Positions 10,087 to 19,779 of a stretch of 64,000 nt of DNA are shown piece after piece. Origin of the DNA: Pseudobacter sp. (GTDB lineage: Bacteria; Bacteroidota; Bacteroidia; Chitinophagales; Chitinophagaceae); NCBI GenBank assembly GCA_017849455.1, contig JAFIGX010000026.1, positions 62,001 through 126,000 of the forward strand. The letters are read 5' to 3'. The first letter of the stretch is position 1. Each line of letters starts with the position of its first letter. The notes beneath the pieces were generated by a model. It saw only the letters and a program-made list of their open reading frames with translations. It was not told the DNA's origin and ran no database searches. A program made the translations under genes and the position numbers.

Positions 10087-12501
10087 CTATTCTGACCTCA
10101 ACGACTTCACAGGGTTTACCAATGCGGCCCTCACTGCCTTATATCCCACGGTAAGCCAGGCGATCACCAGGGATACCATGATCGCAATGAAGAAGACGCC
10201 GATGCCGATATCGATGCGGTACACGAAATCCTGTAACCAGCCCTTCATGATGAAATAGGCTACCGGTGTTGCAATGATGAAAGCGATCCCGATCAGGATG
10301 GTGAATTCTTTCGAGAAGAGATAAACGATATTGCCGATGGAGGCTCCCAGTACCTTGCGTACCCCTACTTCTTTCGTTTTTTGTACGGCCATGAAAGATA
10401 CCAACCCATACAACCCCAGACAGGAGATGAAGATGGCGAGCCCGGCAAAGATCTTATATAAGCTCGACAGTTGTTCTTCCTGTCTGTAGAAACGTGCAAT
10501 GCTCTCATCCACGAAGAAGGATTCATAGGCATATTCGGGGTAGAATTTCTCCCAGGCTGCCTTGATAGCCGCCTGCGTTTGCACCATATTGGAAGTATGA
10601 AGTTTAATAGCGGTTACACGGTAACGGGAGATCATGGAGGCGATACGGATCGGGCGCACTTCCTCACGCAGGGAATTGGTCTTGAAATCCTTTACCACTC
10701 CAACGATGGGTACCCAGGCGCTCCTGCCGGTGCGGATATTTTTGCCGATAGCGTCCTCTGGTTTTTTCAGACCCAGTTTTCTGACCAGTGTTTCATTGAT
10801 CACGGCCTCATTCACGGTATCGCTCTTTATGAAGGAACGCCCGGCAACGAGTTGCAGGCCGAAGGTCTTGATATAATCGGCATCACCGAATTTGTGGAAA
10901 AGGGTAAAGGCTTCATCCGGCTTATTGTCGAAGGAGAAATTGGTACCTGCATTATTATCGGAACTGGGCACATCGCTGTTGAAGCTCACAGATTGAACGC
11001 CAGGAACCGCCAGCAATGCTTCTTTGAATGGCGCCTGCCTGGCCCGCAAGGCGCTGTCTGAACGGCCGTTCAGCGCCAGTACCGCATCCTTGTTGAATCC
11101 AAGGTCGGCATTGCGTACAAAGCTCATCTGTGAAATAGCCACAATGGTGCCGATGATCATGATCTGGGAGATGGCGAATTGCATGATCACCAGGCCGCGG
11201 CGGATGGAAATGCCACCAATGGTTGCAGAGGTGATCTTGTTCTTCAGCGCCAATGCCGGACTGAAGCCCGACAGCACCATGGATGGGTACAGGCCCGACA
11301 ACAGGATGGTGAACAAAGCTATGACAAACAGGAAGAGCACACTTTCCACGGAAAACAGAGGCAGTGTATCCTGGATCGAAACGAAATTTTTGAGATAGGG
11401 GAGTACCAGCTTCGCAATGGCCAGCGCCAGTAGCATGGCAATGATCACGATCACGGTGGTCTCTCCCATCATCTGCCAGAACAATTGAGGTCTGCTGCCG
11501 CCCAGCACTTTCCGCACACCCACTTCTTTCGACCTTCCGATGGCTTGCGCAGTGGAAAGGTTCACGAAATTGATGGAAGCCATTACAATGATGAGCAACC
11601 CGATCAGGGAAAGTGTCCAGAGCGTTGCTTTGTTGATCACATGGTCACCGAAATTACCGAACCGGCTATCGAAGTGAAAATCGCTCGATGGCTGGAGGTA
11701 ATGCTGGCGTTCTGTTCCCCGGCTATCGTTATAACGTTTTTTGGCGAAGGCCTTCAATTGTGCATCGATGGGGCCGGGGGATACATTGGGTGGCAGGAGC
11801 GCCAGGATCTCCATATCGCTTGAAGTGCTGCCCCATTCTGTATTGTAGCCATAATCGGGGGTATGGCGCAGTGTTTCATAAGAGCTGAGCACCCGTACTG
11901 GCCAATCGGTATTGCCGGGAGGATCGGTCAGCACACCGGCCACTTTCATGGTATGGTTATTATCGAGCCTGATGAATTGCCCCACCGCATCCTGCCAGTT
12001 GCCGAAATATTTTTCAGCCATGCTCTTCGTGAGAACGGACATATTCGGCTCTTTCAGTACGGCAGGTGTTCCTGAGAGCCACGTATAATCGAGGATATCG
12101 AAGAACTGCGGCTCAACGAAAAAGAGGCCGGATGATTCGATGAATTTTTTGTTGGAATTGGTGGCGGTGGCATCACGGCCCAGCACAGTGATCTGACTGC
12201 CATAGTGGGCATCGAGGCCTGCGAATGTAAGCTGCGGCATATCGACGCGAAGGACATCGAGGAGTGGACAGGGAACACCGGGATTGTATGAAAGGCCATC
12301 CGAGTATTTATCCTGCGTTACCACCCGGTAAATGCGACTGAACTTGCTGTTGTATTTGTCGTAGGTGATCTCATAACGCACTACGAGGAACAAGAGCAAA
12401 CAGGCTGCAATGCCAATGGCAAGCCCTGCAATGTTGATGGCGGAATAGCCCTTATGCCGGGAGATATTGCGTAAGGCAATTTTGAAATAATTTCTGAACA
12501 T
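10087..12501 (-). CDS. ABC transporter permease, FtsX/MacB type (third of array)
   Basis: The protein is 804 residues from MFRNYFKIALRNISRHKGYS. The first FtsX core contains GRSKEVGVRKVLGGSRPQ and the second contains QKTKEVGVRKVLGASIGN; the protein ends KSLRSE. The periplasmic part between the first anchor and the core is about 250 residues, as in MacB-like proteins, but no ATPase domain is fused. The ATPase must therefore come from the gene at 17388-18065 or elsewhere. The gene follows the second permease after 40 bases. Confidence 0.95.
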   Translation of the reverse strand: MFRNYFKIALRNISRHKGYSAINIAGLAIGIAACLLLFLVVRYEITYDKYNSKFSRIYRVVTQDKYSDGLSYNPGVPCPLLDVLRVDMPQLTFAGLDAHYGSQITVLGRDATATNSNKKFIESSGLFFVEPQFFDILDYTWLSGTPAVLKEPNMSVLTKSMAEKYFGNWQDAVGQFIRLDNNHTMKVAGVLTDPPGNTDWPVRVLSSYETLRHTPDYGYNTEWGSTSSDMEILALLPPNVSPGPIDAQLKAFAKKRYNDSRGTERQHYLQPSSDFHFDSRFGNFGDHVINKATLWTLSLIGLLIIVMASINFVNLSTAQAIGRSKEVGVRKVLGGSRPQLFWQMMGETTVIVIIAMLLALAIAKLVLPYLKNFVSIQDTLPLFSVESVLFLFVIALFTILLSGLYPSMVLSGFSPALALKNKITSATIGGISIRRGLVIMQFAISQIMIIGTIVAISQMSFVRNADLGFNKDAVLALNGRSDSALRARQAPFKEALLAVPGVQSVSFNSDVPSSDNNAGTNFSFDNKPDEAFTLFHKFGDADYIKTFGLQLVAGRSFIKSDTVNEAVINETLVRKLGLKKPEDAIGKNIRTGRSAWVPIVGVVKDFKTNSLREEVRPIRIASMISRYRVTAIKLHTSNMVQTQAAIKAAWEKFYPEYAYESFFVDESIARFYRQEEQLSSLYKIFAGLAIFISCLGLYGLVSFMAVQKTKEVGVRKVLGASIGNIVYLFSKEFTILIGIAFIIATPVAYFIMKGWLQDFVYRIDIGIGVFFIAIMVSLVIAWLTVGYKAVRAALVNPVKSLRSE

Positions 12502-12541
12502 ATTCTCATGTATTCGTTGGTACTAATTGTTTCTATCCGGT

Positions 12542-15007
12542 CTATTCTGTTCTCAATGACCTCATAGGGTTGGCCATGGCGGCTTTCATGGTCTGAATGC
12601 CCAATGTCAATAACGCAATGATCAGCATTATCACTCCTGTGAGCAGGAATACCCACCAACTGATAGTGGTACGATAGGCAAAATTCTGCAACCATCGATG
12701 CACCCCGATCCATGCAATGGGTATGGCGATCAGCAGGGCCAGGACAACCAGCACTATAAAATCCTTCGACAACAGTTGTACGATCTGCGTAACGGAAGCT
12801 CCCAATACCTTGCGAACGCCGATCTCTTTGGTGCGGCGTGCGGTCGTATACATCACCAGTCCCAATAAACCCAGGCAACTGATGAATACCGCCAGCCCCG
12901 TAGACCAGACCAGCAGTTTGGAGATCTGTTGTTCCGCCTTATAATACCCGGCCAGTTGTTCATCGAAGAACCTGTATTCGAAATCATCTTCAGGATACAC
13001 CGCTTTCCATTCCTCCCCGATCTTTTTGATGGCGGTTTTCCATACAGTGCCTTTCTCATCCTGCGGTCGCAACAGGATATTGACAGCATGAAGCCGGTCG
13101 CTTAGATTGACGATCGCCAACGGTTTGATGGTCTCGCGTAAAGACATCAGGTGGAAATCTGAAAGCACTCCACAGATCAGGACATTTCTTTTATCCCACT
13201 CCAAATATTTTCCCACCGCTTCCCGGGGCTGGCGGAAACCGAGCATGTGGGCATAGGTCTCATTGATCATCACCTCACCGGCCACTGAATCGTTGCGGAG
13301 GATATTCCTGCCCGACAGTAATTTCAGTTGATATAATTTGATGTAATTGGTGTCGCCTACTTTGATCTGTACATTGTGTTCGAGTTCCTTCTTTCCATCA
13401 TTGTATTTCAGTGTACTGCTCCAGCTCGAACTGCTGGAGGGCGGCGAATTGGATAAACTGACCATGGCTATCTCCGGCGTAGCCTTCAACTTTTCCGTGA
13501 AGTTTTTCAATCGCTCCGGCACGCCTTTCCTGGAAGAGACCCTTACCACGAGGATACCCTCTTTGCGCATGCCGATATCTTTATTCAGGGTGTAGCTGAT
13601 CTGTTTGCCTACGAGGATGGTGGCGATGATAAAAACCTGCGCCACCACGAATTGCGATACCGTCAAGGTCTTGCGGAGCCATACCCTGCGTGTGAGATGG
13701 GTACTGGCAAATGCCTGGTTCTTCAAGACCAGTACAGGCTTGTATCCTGAGAGGATCAATGCAGGGTAGAAGCCCGACAGGAGGCTCACCGCCAGCGTTA
13801 GCAGCAACAGGAATATTATTACGTCCGGCTGTTGTCTTACGGAAAAATGCAGGCCCGGCGGTATGAAATCCCTGAACGATTGAAGCAGTAATGGCGTCAG
13901 CAATACAGAGAGAAGGGCAGCCGTGAAAGTGAGCAGGAAGGCTTCACTAAGGAACTGGCTGATCAATTGTAGCCTCGAGCCACCCATTGTTTTGCGGATA
14001 CCGATCTCGCGGGCCCGTTGTGAAGCCTGTGCTGTAGTAAGGTTGATGAAGTTGATACAACCGAGCAACAGGAGAAAACCTGCAATGGCCAGGAGGCTGT
14101 ACAGGGTAGGCTTGTGGGCCTGTCGCTGGCCGAATGCACCGAAGGTGGCATTGAAATGAATATCCGATAATGGTTGAAGTGTGAACCATGTTTTCGAGTT
14201 CTTATCGTCGGGGTCTTTGGTACGGAGCCGCTCGAATAATGCATTGATCTGCTTAGCCACTTCTGGTTCATTACTGTTACTGTTCGCCGACAATTTGAGG
14301 AAGAATTGTGAATCGGAATTAGTGCTCTGCCAGTCATCGTAACCATCTGGCCTCAGCCTCGCAGATTCCAGGGTCGATAATGAAATGAATGTGTTGAGCT
14401 TGAAGTCTGTATTCCCGCTGAGGTCCTGTACGATGCCGGTTATGGTGGCCTGAATGGTATCGTTGAAATAGATCCGTTTCCCGATCACCTGTTGCAGCGA
14501 CAATTTCGGAAAATATTGTTCAGCCATGGAGGTGGTCAGCACCGCCTGGTAAGGTTGTTGAAGGGAAGTTGCGGGTGAACCGGCCATCCATTGGAATTGG
14601 AACAGGTTGAAATATCGGGCATCTGCAAATGCGATATGGTCCTGGTTCCTGAATACAGCGGGTTTCTCCGATCCCATCCCTGGCACGCTCACATTTATTT
14701 CATCATTCAGTGCATAATAAGGGGCAGTGGCATCGAGCCCTCTTATTTCCTGTGAAACTGCTTTGGTGAGCGGGACTGTTATACCGCTGTTACTATAATA
14801 CTCACCGGAAAAAGTAAAGTTCGACACTACACGATAGATCCTTTCTCCATCGCGGTGAAATTTATCGAAACTGAAATCATACCGCACCAGCAGGTAAATA
14901 ACAAGCGATGCACTGATACCGATAGACAGTCCCAGTATATTGATCGCCGAAAACACTTTGTTTTTCCAAAGCGACCTGAAGGCGGTTATGAAATAATTCC
15001 TGTACAT
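12542..15007 (-). CDS. ABC transporter permease, FtsX/MacB type (second of array)
   Basis: At 821 residues this is the longest of the complete permeases. It starts MYRNYFITAFRSLWKNKVFS and ends RSLRTE. The first core contains QRAREIGIRKTMGGSRLQ; the second contains ARRTKEIGVRKVLGASVTQ. Between the two cores is a serine-rich stretch (SNSPPSSSSSWSS) absent from the other array members and probably exposed in the periplasm. Its start is only 3 bases from the stop of the first permease, the tightest junction in the array, which implies translational coupling. Confidence 0.95.
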   Translation of the reverse strand: MYRNYFITAFRSLWKNKVFSAINILGLSIGISASLVIYLLVRYDFSFDKFHRDGERIYRVVSNFTFSGEYYSNSGITVPLTKAVSQEIRGLDATAPYYALNDEINVSVPGMGSEKPAVFRNQDHIAFADARYFNLFQFQWMAGSPATSLQQPYQAVLTTSMAEQYFPKLSLQQVIGKRIYFNDTIQATITGIVQDLSGNTDFKLNTFISLSTLESARLRPDGYDDWQSTNSDSQFFLKLSANSNSNEPEVAKQINALFERLRTKDPDDKNSKTWFTLQPLSDIHFNATFGAFGQRQAHKPTLYSLLAIAGFLLLLGCINFINLTTAQASQRAREIGIRKTMGGSRLQLISQFLSEAFLLTFTAALLSVLLTPLLLQSFRDFIPPGLHFSVRQQPDVIIFLLLLTLAVSLLSGFYPALILSGYKPVLVLKNQAFASTHLTRRVWLRKTLTVSQFVVAQVFIIATILVGKQISYTLNKDIGMRKEGILVVRVSSRKGVPERLKNFTEKLKATPEIAMVSLSNSPPSSSSSWSSTLKYNDGKKELEHNVQIKVGDTNYIKLYQLKLLSGRNILRNDSVAGEVMINETYAHMLGFRQPREAVGKYLEWDKRNVLICGVLSDFHLMSLRETIKPLAIVNLSDRLHAVNILLRPQDEKGTVWKTAIKKIGEEWKAVYPEDDFEYRFFDEQLAGYYKAEQQISKLLVWSTGLAVFISCLGLLGLVMYTTARRTKEIGVRKVLGASVTQIVQLLSKDFIVLVVLALLIAIPIAWIGVHRWLQNFAYRTTISWWVFLLTGVIMLIIALLTLGIQTMKAAMANPMRSLRTE

Positions 15008-15010
15008 GCT

Positions 15011-17374
15011 TTATTCCGTTTTTAGGGAATCGATAGGGTTCGCCAATGCGGCACGTATGGCCTGTGCGCTCACAGTGGCCAGGGCTATCAGCAGGCAACT
15101 GATGCCTGAAACAATGAAGATCCAGGCAGAGATCTGTGTGCGATAGGCAAAATCATGGAGCCAGTAATTCATGAGCCACCAGGCGAGGGGAGAAGCGATG
15201 ATAATGGCGACCAGCACCAGCTTCAGAAAATCTTTTGCCAGTAAGGTGGTCACACTGGCCACTGTGGCGCCCAACACTTTCCGGATACCGATCTCCCTCG
15301 TCTTGATCTGGGCCGTGTAAGTGGCCAGCCCGAACAATCCCAGGCAGGATATGAAGATGGCAATCCCTGCAAACACATTGAACAATTTGCTGGTGCGATC
15401 TTCGGCCTTGTACATCCTGTCGTATGTTTCATCGAGGAAAGTATATTCAAAGGGAAATTTCCCATTGTATTCCTTCCATATCTTTTCTGCCGATGCAATG
15501 GCCTTTTGAGCATCCCTGCCGGTCGTCTTCACATACATCGTGAACTGGTTGGAAGGCTTATAATAAAAAATGGCCGGTTCGATCTTCGTTTTGAGTGATG
15601 TAAAATGGAAATCTTTCGCCACTCCTATGATGATGCCTTTGATATTCCAGAGCGTGAATGATTTCCCGATGGGGTCGGTGATACCTGCTTCTCGCACAGC
15701 AGTTTCATTGAGTATAAAATGCACGGAATCGGCCGGAGACCCGGTGAAGCCGCTGCCTTCCGACAAATGCAGTTTCATGACGGAAAAGAAATCCTTTTCG
15801 ATCGCCAGGGGATGTATGAGAAAGCTCCGGTTGGCTTCTTTACCATCCCAGTCGGTATCCCCGGTGGTGCTTCTGATATTCACGATATTACTCTGTGCCG
15901 CTGTCACTGCCGTGATGCCAGGTTGTTTCTGCAGCTCGGTTTTAGCCGCTTCATAGTGGTCGCGGATCCCACGCATATTGAAAGCGAACAGATGTGTTTT
16001 ATCATAACCCAGATCTTTTTCCTGTAGATAACGGAGCTGCTTCCCGATGACCAGGGTGCCGATGATGAGGACCACGGAAAATACGAATTGCGTTACTACC
16101 AATACCTTCCTGAATGATCCGCTGCCGACACTTGCAGAGATCTTTCCTTTCAGGGCAAGGATAGGCTTGAACGATGACAGCAGCAAAGCAGGGTAGATGG
16201 AAGAAGCGATCAGCGTACCAACGATGGTATATAAGATCGTTGTCCAGACGCCTGCATCGCGCAGGGTGAATACATTGTGTTTGCCGGCGATACTGTTGTA
16301 CAGGGGCATGATGAGCTGGATGATGCCAATGGCGATGATCGTAGCGATCAGGAACAGTATGATGGTCTCGACGATGAACTGCAGGAACAACTGGCCTCTC
16401 GCAGCACCAATGATCTTTCGCACACTTACTTCCTTTGCGCGCAGCAGGGAGCGTGCCGTGCTCAGGTTCACATAATTGATACAGGCGATCACCAGCAATA
16501 AAATAGCCACACCGATGAATAATTTTACCATCTGCATGGCGCTGCTGCTTCCATCCGGCGCATACAGGTGCAGGTTAGCTATGGGTTGAAGGGTGAAAGT
16601 ATTATCGGTGGCGGATTCATTATGATCACGGAGTATCCGGGTGAGCTTTTTTTCGACACTGCTTAAACTGGCGCCGGGACCGACCTGCAGGAATGTAAGC
16701 GCATAATAATTGCCCCAGTCCCCATTCATCGATTTCCAGAAATTATTTTGGCTATAGCCCCTGGCCACCAGGTCGATGGAAAATAAAATATCGAATTTGA
16801 GCGAAGAGTTCTCGGGAAAATCGGCGATCACGCCACGAACAGTATAGTTGTCTTTATCATCTGCCACGATCACTTTGCCGATGGGATCCTCATTTCCGAA
16901 ATACTTTTTGGCGGCAGAGGTGGTGACCAGGATCGAATTGATATCCGGAAAGGGTTTGAGGGGATTGCCGGTGATCACTTTAAAATCGAACAGTGTAAAG
17001 AAGGTGGAATCGATGAAGGCAGACCGGACACTGTTGAATTGCTTATCGCCGGCCTTGTACATGGAATACTCGTCATTGTTAACGATCCGTACGGCATTCT
17101 TTACTTCAGGGATCTGGGTTCGACCGAAATGGCCCATGGGAGCAGGCACTTCGCCCCAGGACTGGCGGCTGCTGCCCGTACCTATATTGGCCACCACGCG
17201 GTAAATATGCTGCTGACCGGAGTGGAATTTGTCGTAGCTCAATTCATCTTTCACCCAGAGCAGGATCACGAGGCCCACTGCGAGCCCTATAGCCAGTCCC
17301 AGGATATTGATAGACGTATAGAACCGGTTCTTCCACAGGTTACGCCAGGCAGTCTTGAAATAATTCTTTATCAT
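15011..17374 (-). CDS. ABC transporter permease, FtsX/MacB type (first of array)
   Basis: The 787-residue permease starts MIKNYFKTAWRNLWKNRFY and ends DSLKTE. The anchor helix is at about residues 20-43, the first FtsX core has LRAKEVSVRKIIGAARGQ, and the second has QIKTREIGIRKVLGATVAS. It is the permease nearest the ATPase gene, 13 bases downstream, and therefore the most likely direct partner of that ATPase and of the membrane-fusion protein. The other permeases could share the same ATPase or use one encoded elsewhere. Confidence 0.95.
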   Translation of the reverse strand: MIKNYFKTAWRNLWKNRFYTSINILGLAIGLAVGLVILLWVKDELSYDKFHSGQQHIYRVVANIGTGSSRQSWGEVPAPMGHFGRTQIPEVKNAVRIVNNDEYSMYKAGDKQFNSVRSAFIDSTFFTLFDFKVITGNPLKPFPDINSILVTTSAAKKYFGNEDPIGKVIVADDKDNYTVRGVIADFPENSSLKFDILFSIDLVARGYSQNNFWKSMNGDWGNYYALTFLQVGPGASLSSVEKKLTRILRDHNESATDNTFTLQPIANLHLYAPDGSSSAMQMVKLFIGVAILLLVIACINYVNLSTARSLLRAKEVSVRKIIGAARGQLFLQFIVETIILFLIATIIAIGIIQLIMPLYNSIAGKHNVFTLRDAGVWTTILYTIVGTLIASSIYPALLLSSFKPILALKGKISASVGSGSFRKVLVVTQFVFSVVLIIGTLVIGKQLRYLQEKDLGYDKTHLFAFNMRGIRDHYEAAKTELQKQPGITAVTAAQSNIVNIRSTTGDTDWDGKEANRSFLIHPLAIEKDFFSVMKLHLSEGSGFTGSPADSVHFILNETAVREAGITDPIGKSFTLWNIKGIIIGVAKDFHFTSLKTKIEPAIFYYKPSNQFTMYVKTTGRDAQKAIASAEKIWKEYNGKFPFEYTFLDETYDRMYKAEDRTSKLFNVFAGIAIFISCLGLFGLATYTAQIKTREIGIRKVLGATVASVTTLLAKDFLKLVLVAIIIASPLAWWLMNYWLHDFAYRTQISAWIFIVSGISCLLIALATVSAQAIRAALANPIDSLKTE

Positions 17375-17387
17375 CTGTTCTTGGATA

Positions 17388-18065
17388 TTAGACCATTATA
17401 TTTTCGAGTACTGCCTGTCCGTCGAGCATACGGATGATCCGGTGGCTATAGCGCGAATCATGTTCGGAGTGGGTAACCATCACGATGGTGGTGCCCTGCT
17501 CGTTCAGGTCGGTGAGCAATTGCATCACTTCATTACCGTTGGAAGAATCGAGGTTACCGGTAGGCTCATCCGCGAGGATCAGCTTGGGATTGTTCACCAC
17601 CGCCCTGGCCACGGCAACACGCTGTTGCTGACCGCCCGATAATTGCTGCGGGTAGTGATTGCGGCGGTGCATGATCTGCATTTTGTCGAGCACCTCTTCC
17701 ACCCGTTTTTTTCGCTCGCCCGATTTAACACCGGTGTAGATCAGGGGCAACTCAACATTCTCGAAGACCGTCAGCTCATCGATGAGGTTGAAGCTCTGGA
17801 AAACGAAGCCGATATTGCGTTTACGCAGCTCAGCGCGTTTGCGCTCATTGAAATGGGCTACCTCGGTGCCATTGAAGACAAAGCTGCCGGCATCGGGATC
17901 ATCCAGGAGGCCCAGGATATTCAGTAAAGTGGATTTGCCGCAACCGGACGGGCCCATCACGGCCACGAACTCTCCTTCCTTCACTTCCAGCGTGAGCTTG
18001 TTCAATGCCACTGTTTCCACTTCTTCGGTACGGTAAATTTTCTCGAGGTCTGTGATCTTGATCAT
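17388..18065 (-). CDS. ABC transporter ATP-binding protein, MacB/LolD type
   Basis: A 225-residue cytoplasmic nucleotide-binding subunit of the MacB/LolD/FtsE group. Walker A is GPSGCGKST at residues 38-46, the signature is LSGGQQQRVAVARA, Walker B is LILADEPTGNLDS, and the switch histidine is in VTHSEHD. These are all intact, so the protein should hydrolyse ATP. The QQQRVAVARAVVNNP and TGNLDS spellings are typical of this exporter group rather than of importers. It is the only ATPase gene in the array and lies between the secreted peptide gene and the first permease. Confidence 0.96.
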   Translation of the reverse strand: MIKITDLEKIYRTEEVETVALNKLTLEVKEGEFVAVMGPSGCGKSTLLNILGLLDDPDAGSFVFNGTEVAHFNERKRAELRKRNIGFVFQSFNLIDELTVFENVELPLIYTGVKSGERKKRVEEVLDKMQIMHRRNHYPQQLSGGQQQRVAVARAVVNNPKLILADEPTGNLDSSNGNEVMQLLTDLNEQGTTIVMVTHSEHDSRYSHRIIRMLDGQAVLENIMV

Positions 18066-18090
18066 ATTTGAGTTGTTTGAGTGAATGTTC

Positions 18091-18300
18091 TTAATTGAAA
18101 AATAAATTATAGCCTGGTATCACGCGGGTAAGAGGAAGGAATTCTCCCTGCTCTTCGGCTGTTGCTCCTGCCGCTTCTTTTACCGGCACATCCTTCGCAG
18201 AGGCATTCCCGTAATGCGTTCCGCTTCTGGCTGAATTGGGCCGCACGAACAGTGTGCAGAGCACCACAAGCATTAGTGTATAAACGATCCTGATCTTCAT
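18091..18300 (-). CDS. Small secreted peptide of unknown function in exporter operon
   Basis: A 69-residue reading frame lies between the membrane-fusion gene (12-base gap) and the ATPase gene (25-base gap), in the operon direction, with an ATG start. The N-terminus MKIRIVYTLMLVVLCTLFV is a convincing signal peptide. The mature part is short, polar and ends in GYNLFFN. I recognise no family. Position and signal peptide make it a plausible accessory subunit, sensor peptide or cargo of the exporter, but it could also be a non-conserved frame. Confidence 0.5.
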   Translation of the reverse strand: MKIRIVYTLMLVVLCTLFVRPNSARSGTHYGNASAKDVPVKEAAGATAEEQGEFLPLTRVIPGYNLFFN

Positions 18301-18312
18301 AAAACAGTTTTT

Positions 18313-19569
18313 TTATTCTTTCTTCAATACCAGCTCCTGCATGGTCCCATAATTCTCGTAGCTGGATGTTACTACCTTATCACCGGGTTGCAATCCCTGC
18401 AACACTTCAAAATAATCGGGGTTCTGGCGTCCCAACTGGATATCCACTTTATAGGCAATGGTCCCGCTCTCGTTGAGTTTAAAGATCCAGTTGCCGCCTG
18501 TGTTCTGGTAGAACCCTCCCCTGGCAACGAGAATGGCCTGTGTTTCGTCGCTCAATGCGAGGCGGATCATCAGGGTTTGCCCGCGACGGATACCCTGTGG
18601 CACTTCGCCCACGAATTCCATATCTACCTGGAACCTTCCATTGGCTACTTGTGTGAATACTTTGGTGATCTTCAGCTTGTAGGTCTTATTGGCGAAAGTG
18701 AACTCGCCCATGAGGCCGTTGAAGATGCGGGAGATATAGTGTTCGTCGATATCTGCCCTTACTTTGAAACCGCTCAGCACATCGAGCTGTCCGAGCCTTT
18801 CCCCTTTATTCTTGTTCTGCCCGATCTCTGCATCGAGGGAGGTCAGTTGCCCGTCTACCGGCGCCCGTACGATCAGGTCGCCCACTTTTTTACGGGTGAG
18901 GTCGAGTGTGTTCTGCGAACGCTGGTATAACTCCTGTGCCTGGTCCAGGCTTTGCTTGGTGGAAACGGAATCCTGCTTCAGGATCTGGTCGGTGAGTTTT
19001 TTCTTTTGAACCTGGTAATTGTAATTGTTCTCCGATTGTTTGAATTCCTGCCCGCCGATGACTTTCTGTTCGAAAAGTTTTTTGTTGAGATTGTATACCC
19101 GTTCAGCTTCTTTCAACTGGTTTTCGACATCGGTAAGCTGGTTCAGTTTGGTGACCGTATTCTGTTGTGCCGCATTCCTGGCGATCTGCATTTGGGTAAG
19201 CAGGTTGTAAACAGAGGTCTCCTGGTTCACGAGGCTAAGGGCCAGGTCGGTATTGGAGAGCCGCAGGATGGGCTGGCCCTTTTTCATGACGGTCCCATCT
19301 TCCACGAATTTTTCTTCCACACGGCCACCTTCCTGCGCATCGAGGTAGATGGTTGTAATGGGCAACACGACACCATTCACCGGGATGAATTCCTGGAACG
19401 TGGCTTTTTTGACCTCACTGATGGTGATCCTTTCAGTATCTACGTTCAGCCTGCTCTTGCCGGCAGTGAAATAATAACTGGCAATGATCAGGGCTGCCAC
19501 GGCGATGATCCCTCCGATCGTCAACAATCTTTTAGTTGTCCATTTCTTTTTAGCTATGACTCTATCCAC
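18313..19569 (-). CDS. Periplasmic adaptor (membrane-fusion protein), HlyD/MacA family
   Basis: The adaptor links an inner-membrane exporter to the periplasm or an outer-membrane channel. It has 418 residues: a cytoplasmic basic N-terminus, one transmembrane helix at about 16-34, a lipoyl half-motif near 75-110, a long coiled-coil hairpin of about 115-230 rich in Q, K, L and N, the second lipoyl half (VRAPVDGQLTSLDAEIGQ), and beta-barrel domains. The start is a GTG (VDRVIAKKKW); no ATG exists nearby in frame. It is the first gene of the array operon. No TolC-type outer-membrane gene is visible in the window. Confidence 0.93.
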   Translation of the reverse strand: MDRVIAKKKWTTKRLLTIGGIIAVAALIIASYYFTAGKSRLNVDTERITISEVKKATFQEFIPVNGVVLPITTIYLDAQEGGRVEEKFVEDGTVMKKGQPILRLSNTDLALSLVNQETSVYNLLTQMQIARNAAQQNTVTKLNQLTDVENQLKEAERVYNLNKKLFEQKVIGGQEFKQSENNYNYQVQKKKLTDQILKQDSVSTKQSLDQAQELYQRSQNTLDLTRKKVGDLIVRAPVDGQLTSLDAEIGQNKNKGERLGQLDVLSGFKVRADIDEHYISRIFNGLMGEFTFANKTYKLKITKVFTQVANGRFQVDMEFVGEVPQGIRRGQTLMIRLALSDETQAILVARGGFYQNTGGNWIFKLNESGTIAYKVDIQLGRQNPDYFEVLQGLQPGDKVVTSSYENYGTMQELVLKKE

Positions 19570-19600
19570 GATATATTTGATTTTTTGTTGTCTTAAAGGA

Positions 19601-19629
19601 GGTCACCCGGATCAGTTGGCCGGGCGACC
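19601..19629. other. Leader hairpin upstream of exporter operon
   Basis: GGTCACCCGG (19601-19610) pairs with CCGGGCGACC (19620-19629) with one A-C mismatch and a 9-base loop. It lies about 30 bases before the GTG of the membrane-fusion gene, in the expected 5' untranslated region. There is no T-run after it on either strand, so it is more likely an mRNA leader structure than a terminator. Confidence 0.5.
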
Positions 19630-19759
19630 TTGTAACATTCACGAGAGATAAAACCAACGATCCAATTCTTTACAACAACATGCCAGAAATACAATGTCCG
19701 TGATTTCCAGAAACTTAGTCGGAGCACCTGTGAGAAGCTGTACGCTACCGGTACAAAAT

Positions 19760-19779
19760 GTGTCCGTTTTCGATACAAC
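19760..19779. promoter_or_regulatory. Putative operator or enhancer copy 1 (TGTCCG-N4-CGATACA type)
   Basis: The core TGTCCGTTTTCGATACA at 19761-19777 is repeated with a single difference at 5241-5257. It lies about 190 bases upstream of the exporter operon start and 112 bases upstream of the response-regulator start. This is the usual distance for an activator-type enhancer site. Binding by the adjacent NtrC-type regulator is inferred. Confidence 0.6.

Noticed and set aside
19669..19685. Possible sigma-54 promoter before the exporter operon (minus strand)
   Set aside because: The -24 half TGGCATG is good, but the required GC at -12 is missing at the correct spacing.
19593..19778. 61-codon minus-strand frame upstream of the exporter operon
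   Set aside because: It spans the operator-like site and the leader hairpin, and has no signal peptide or domain.
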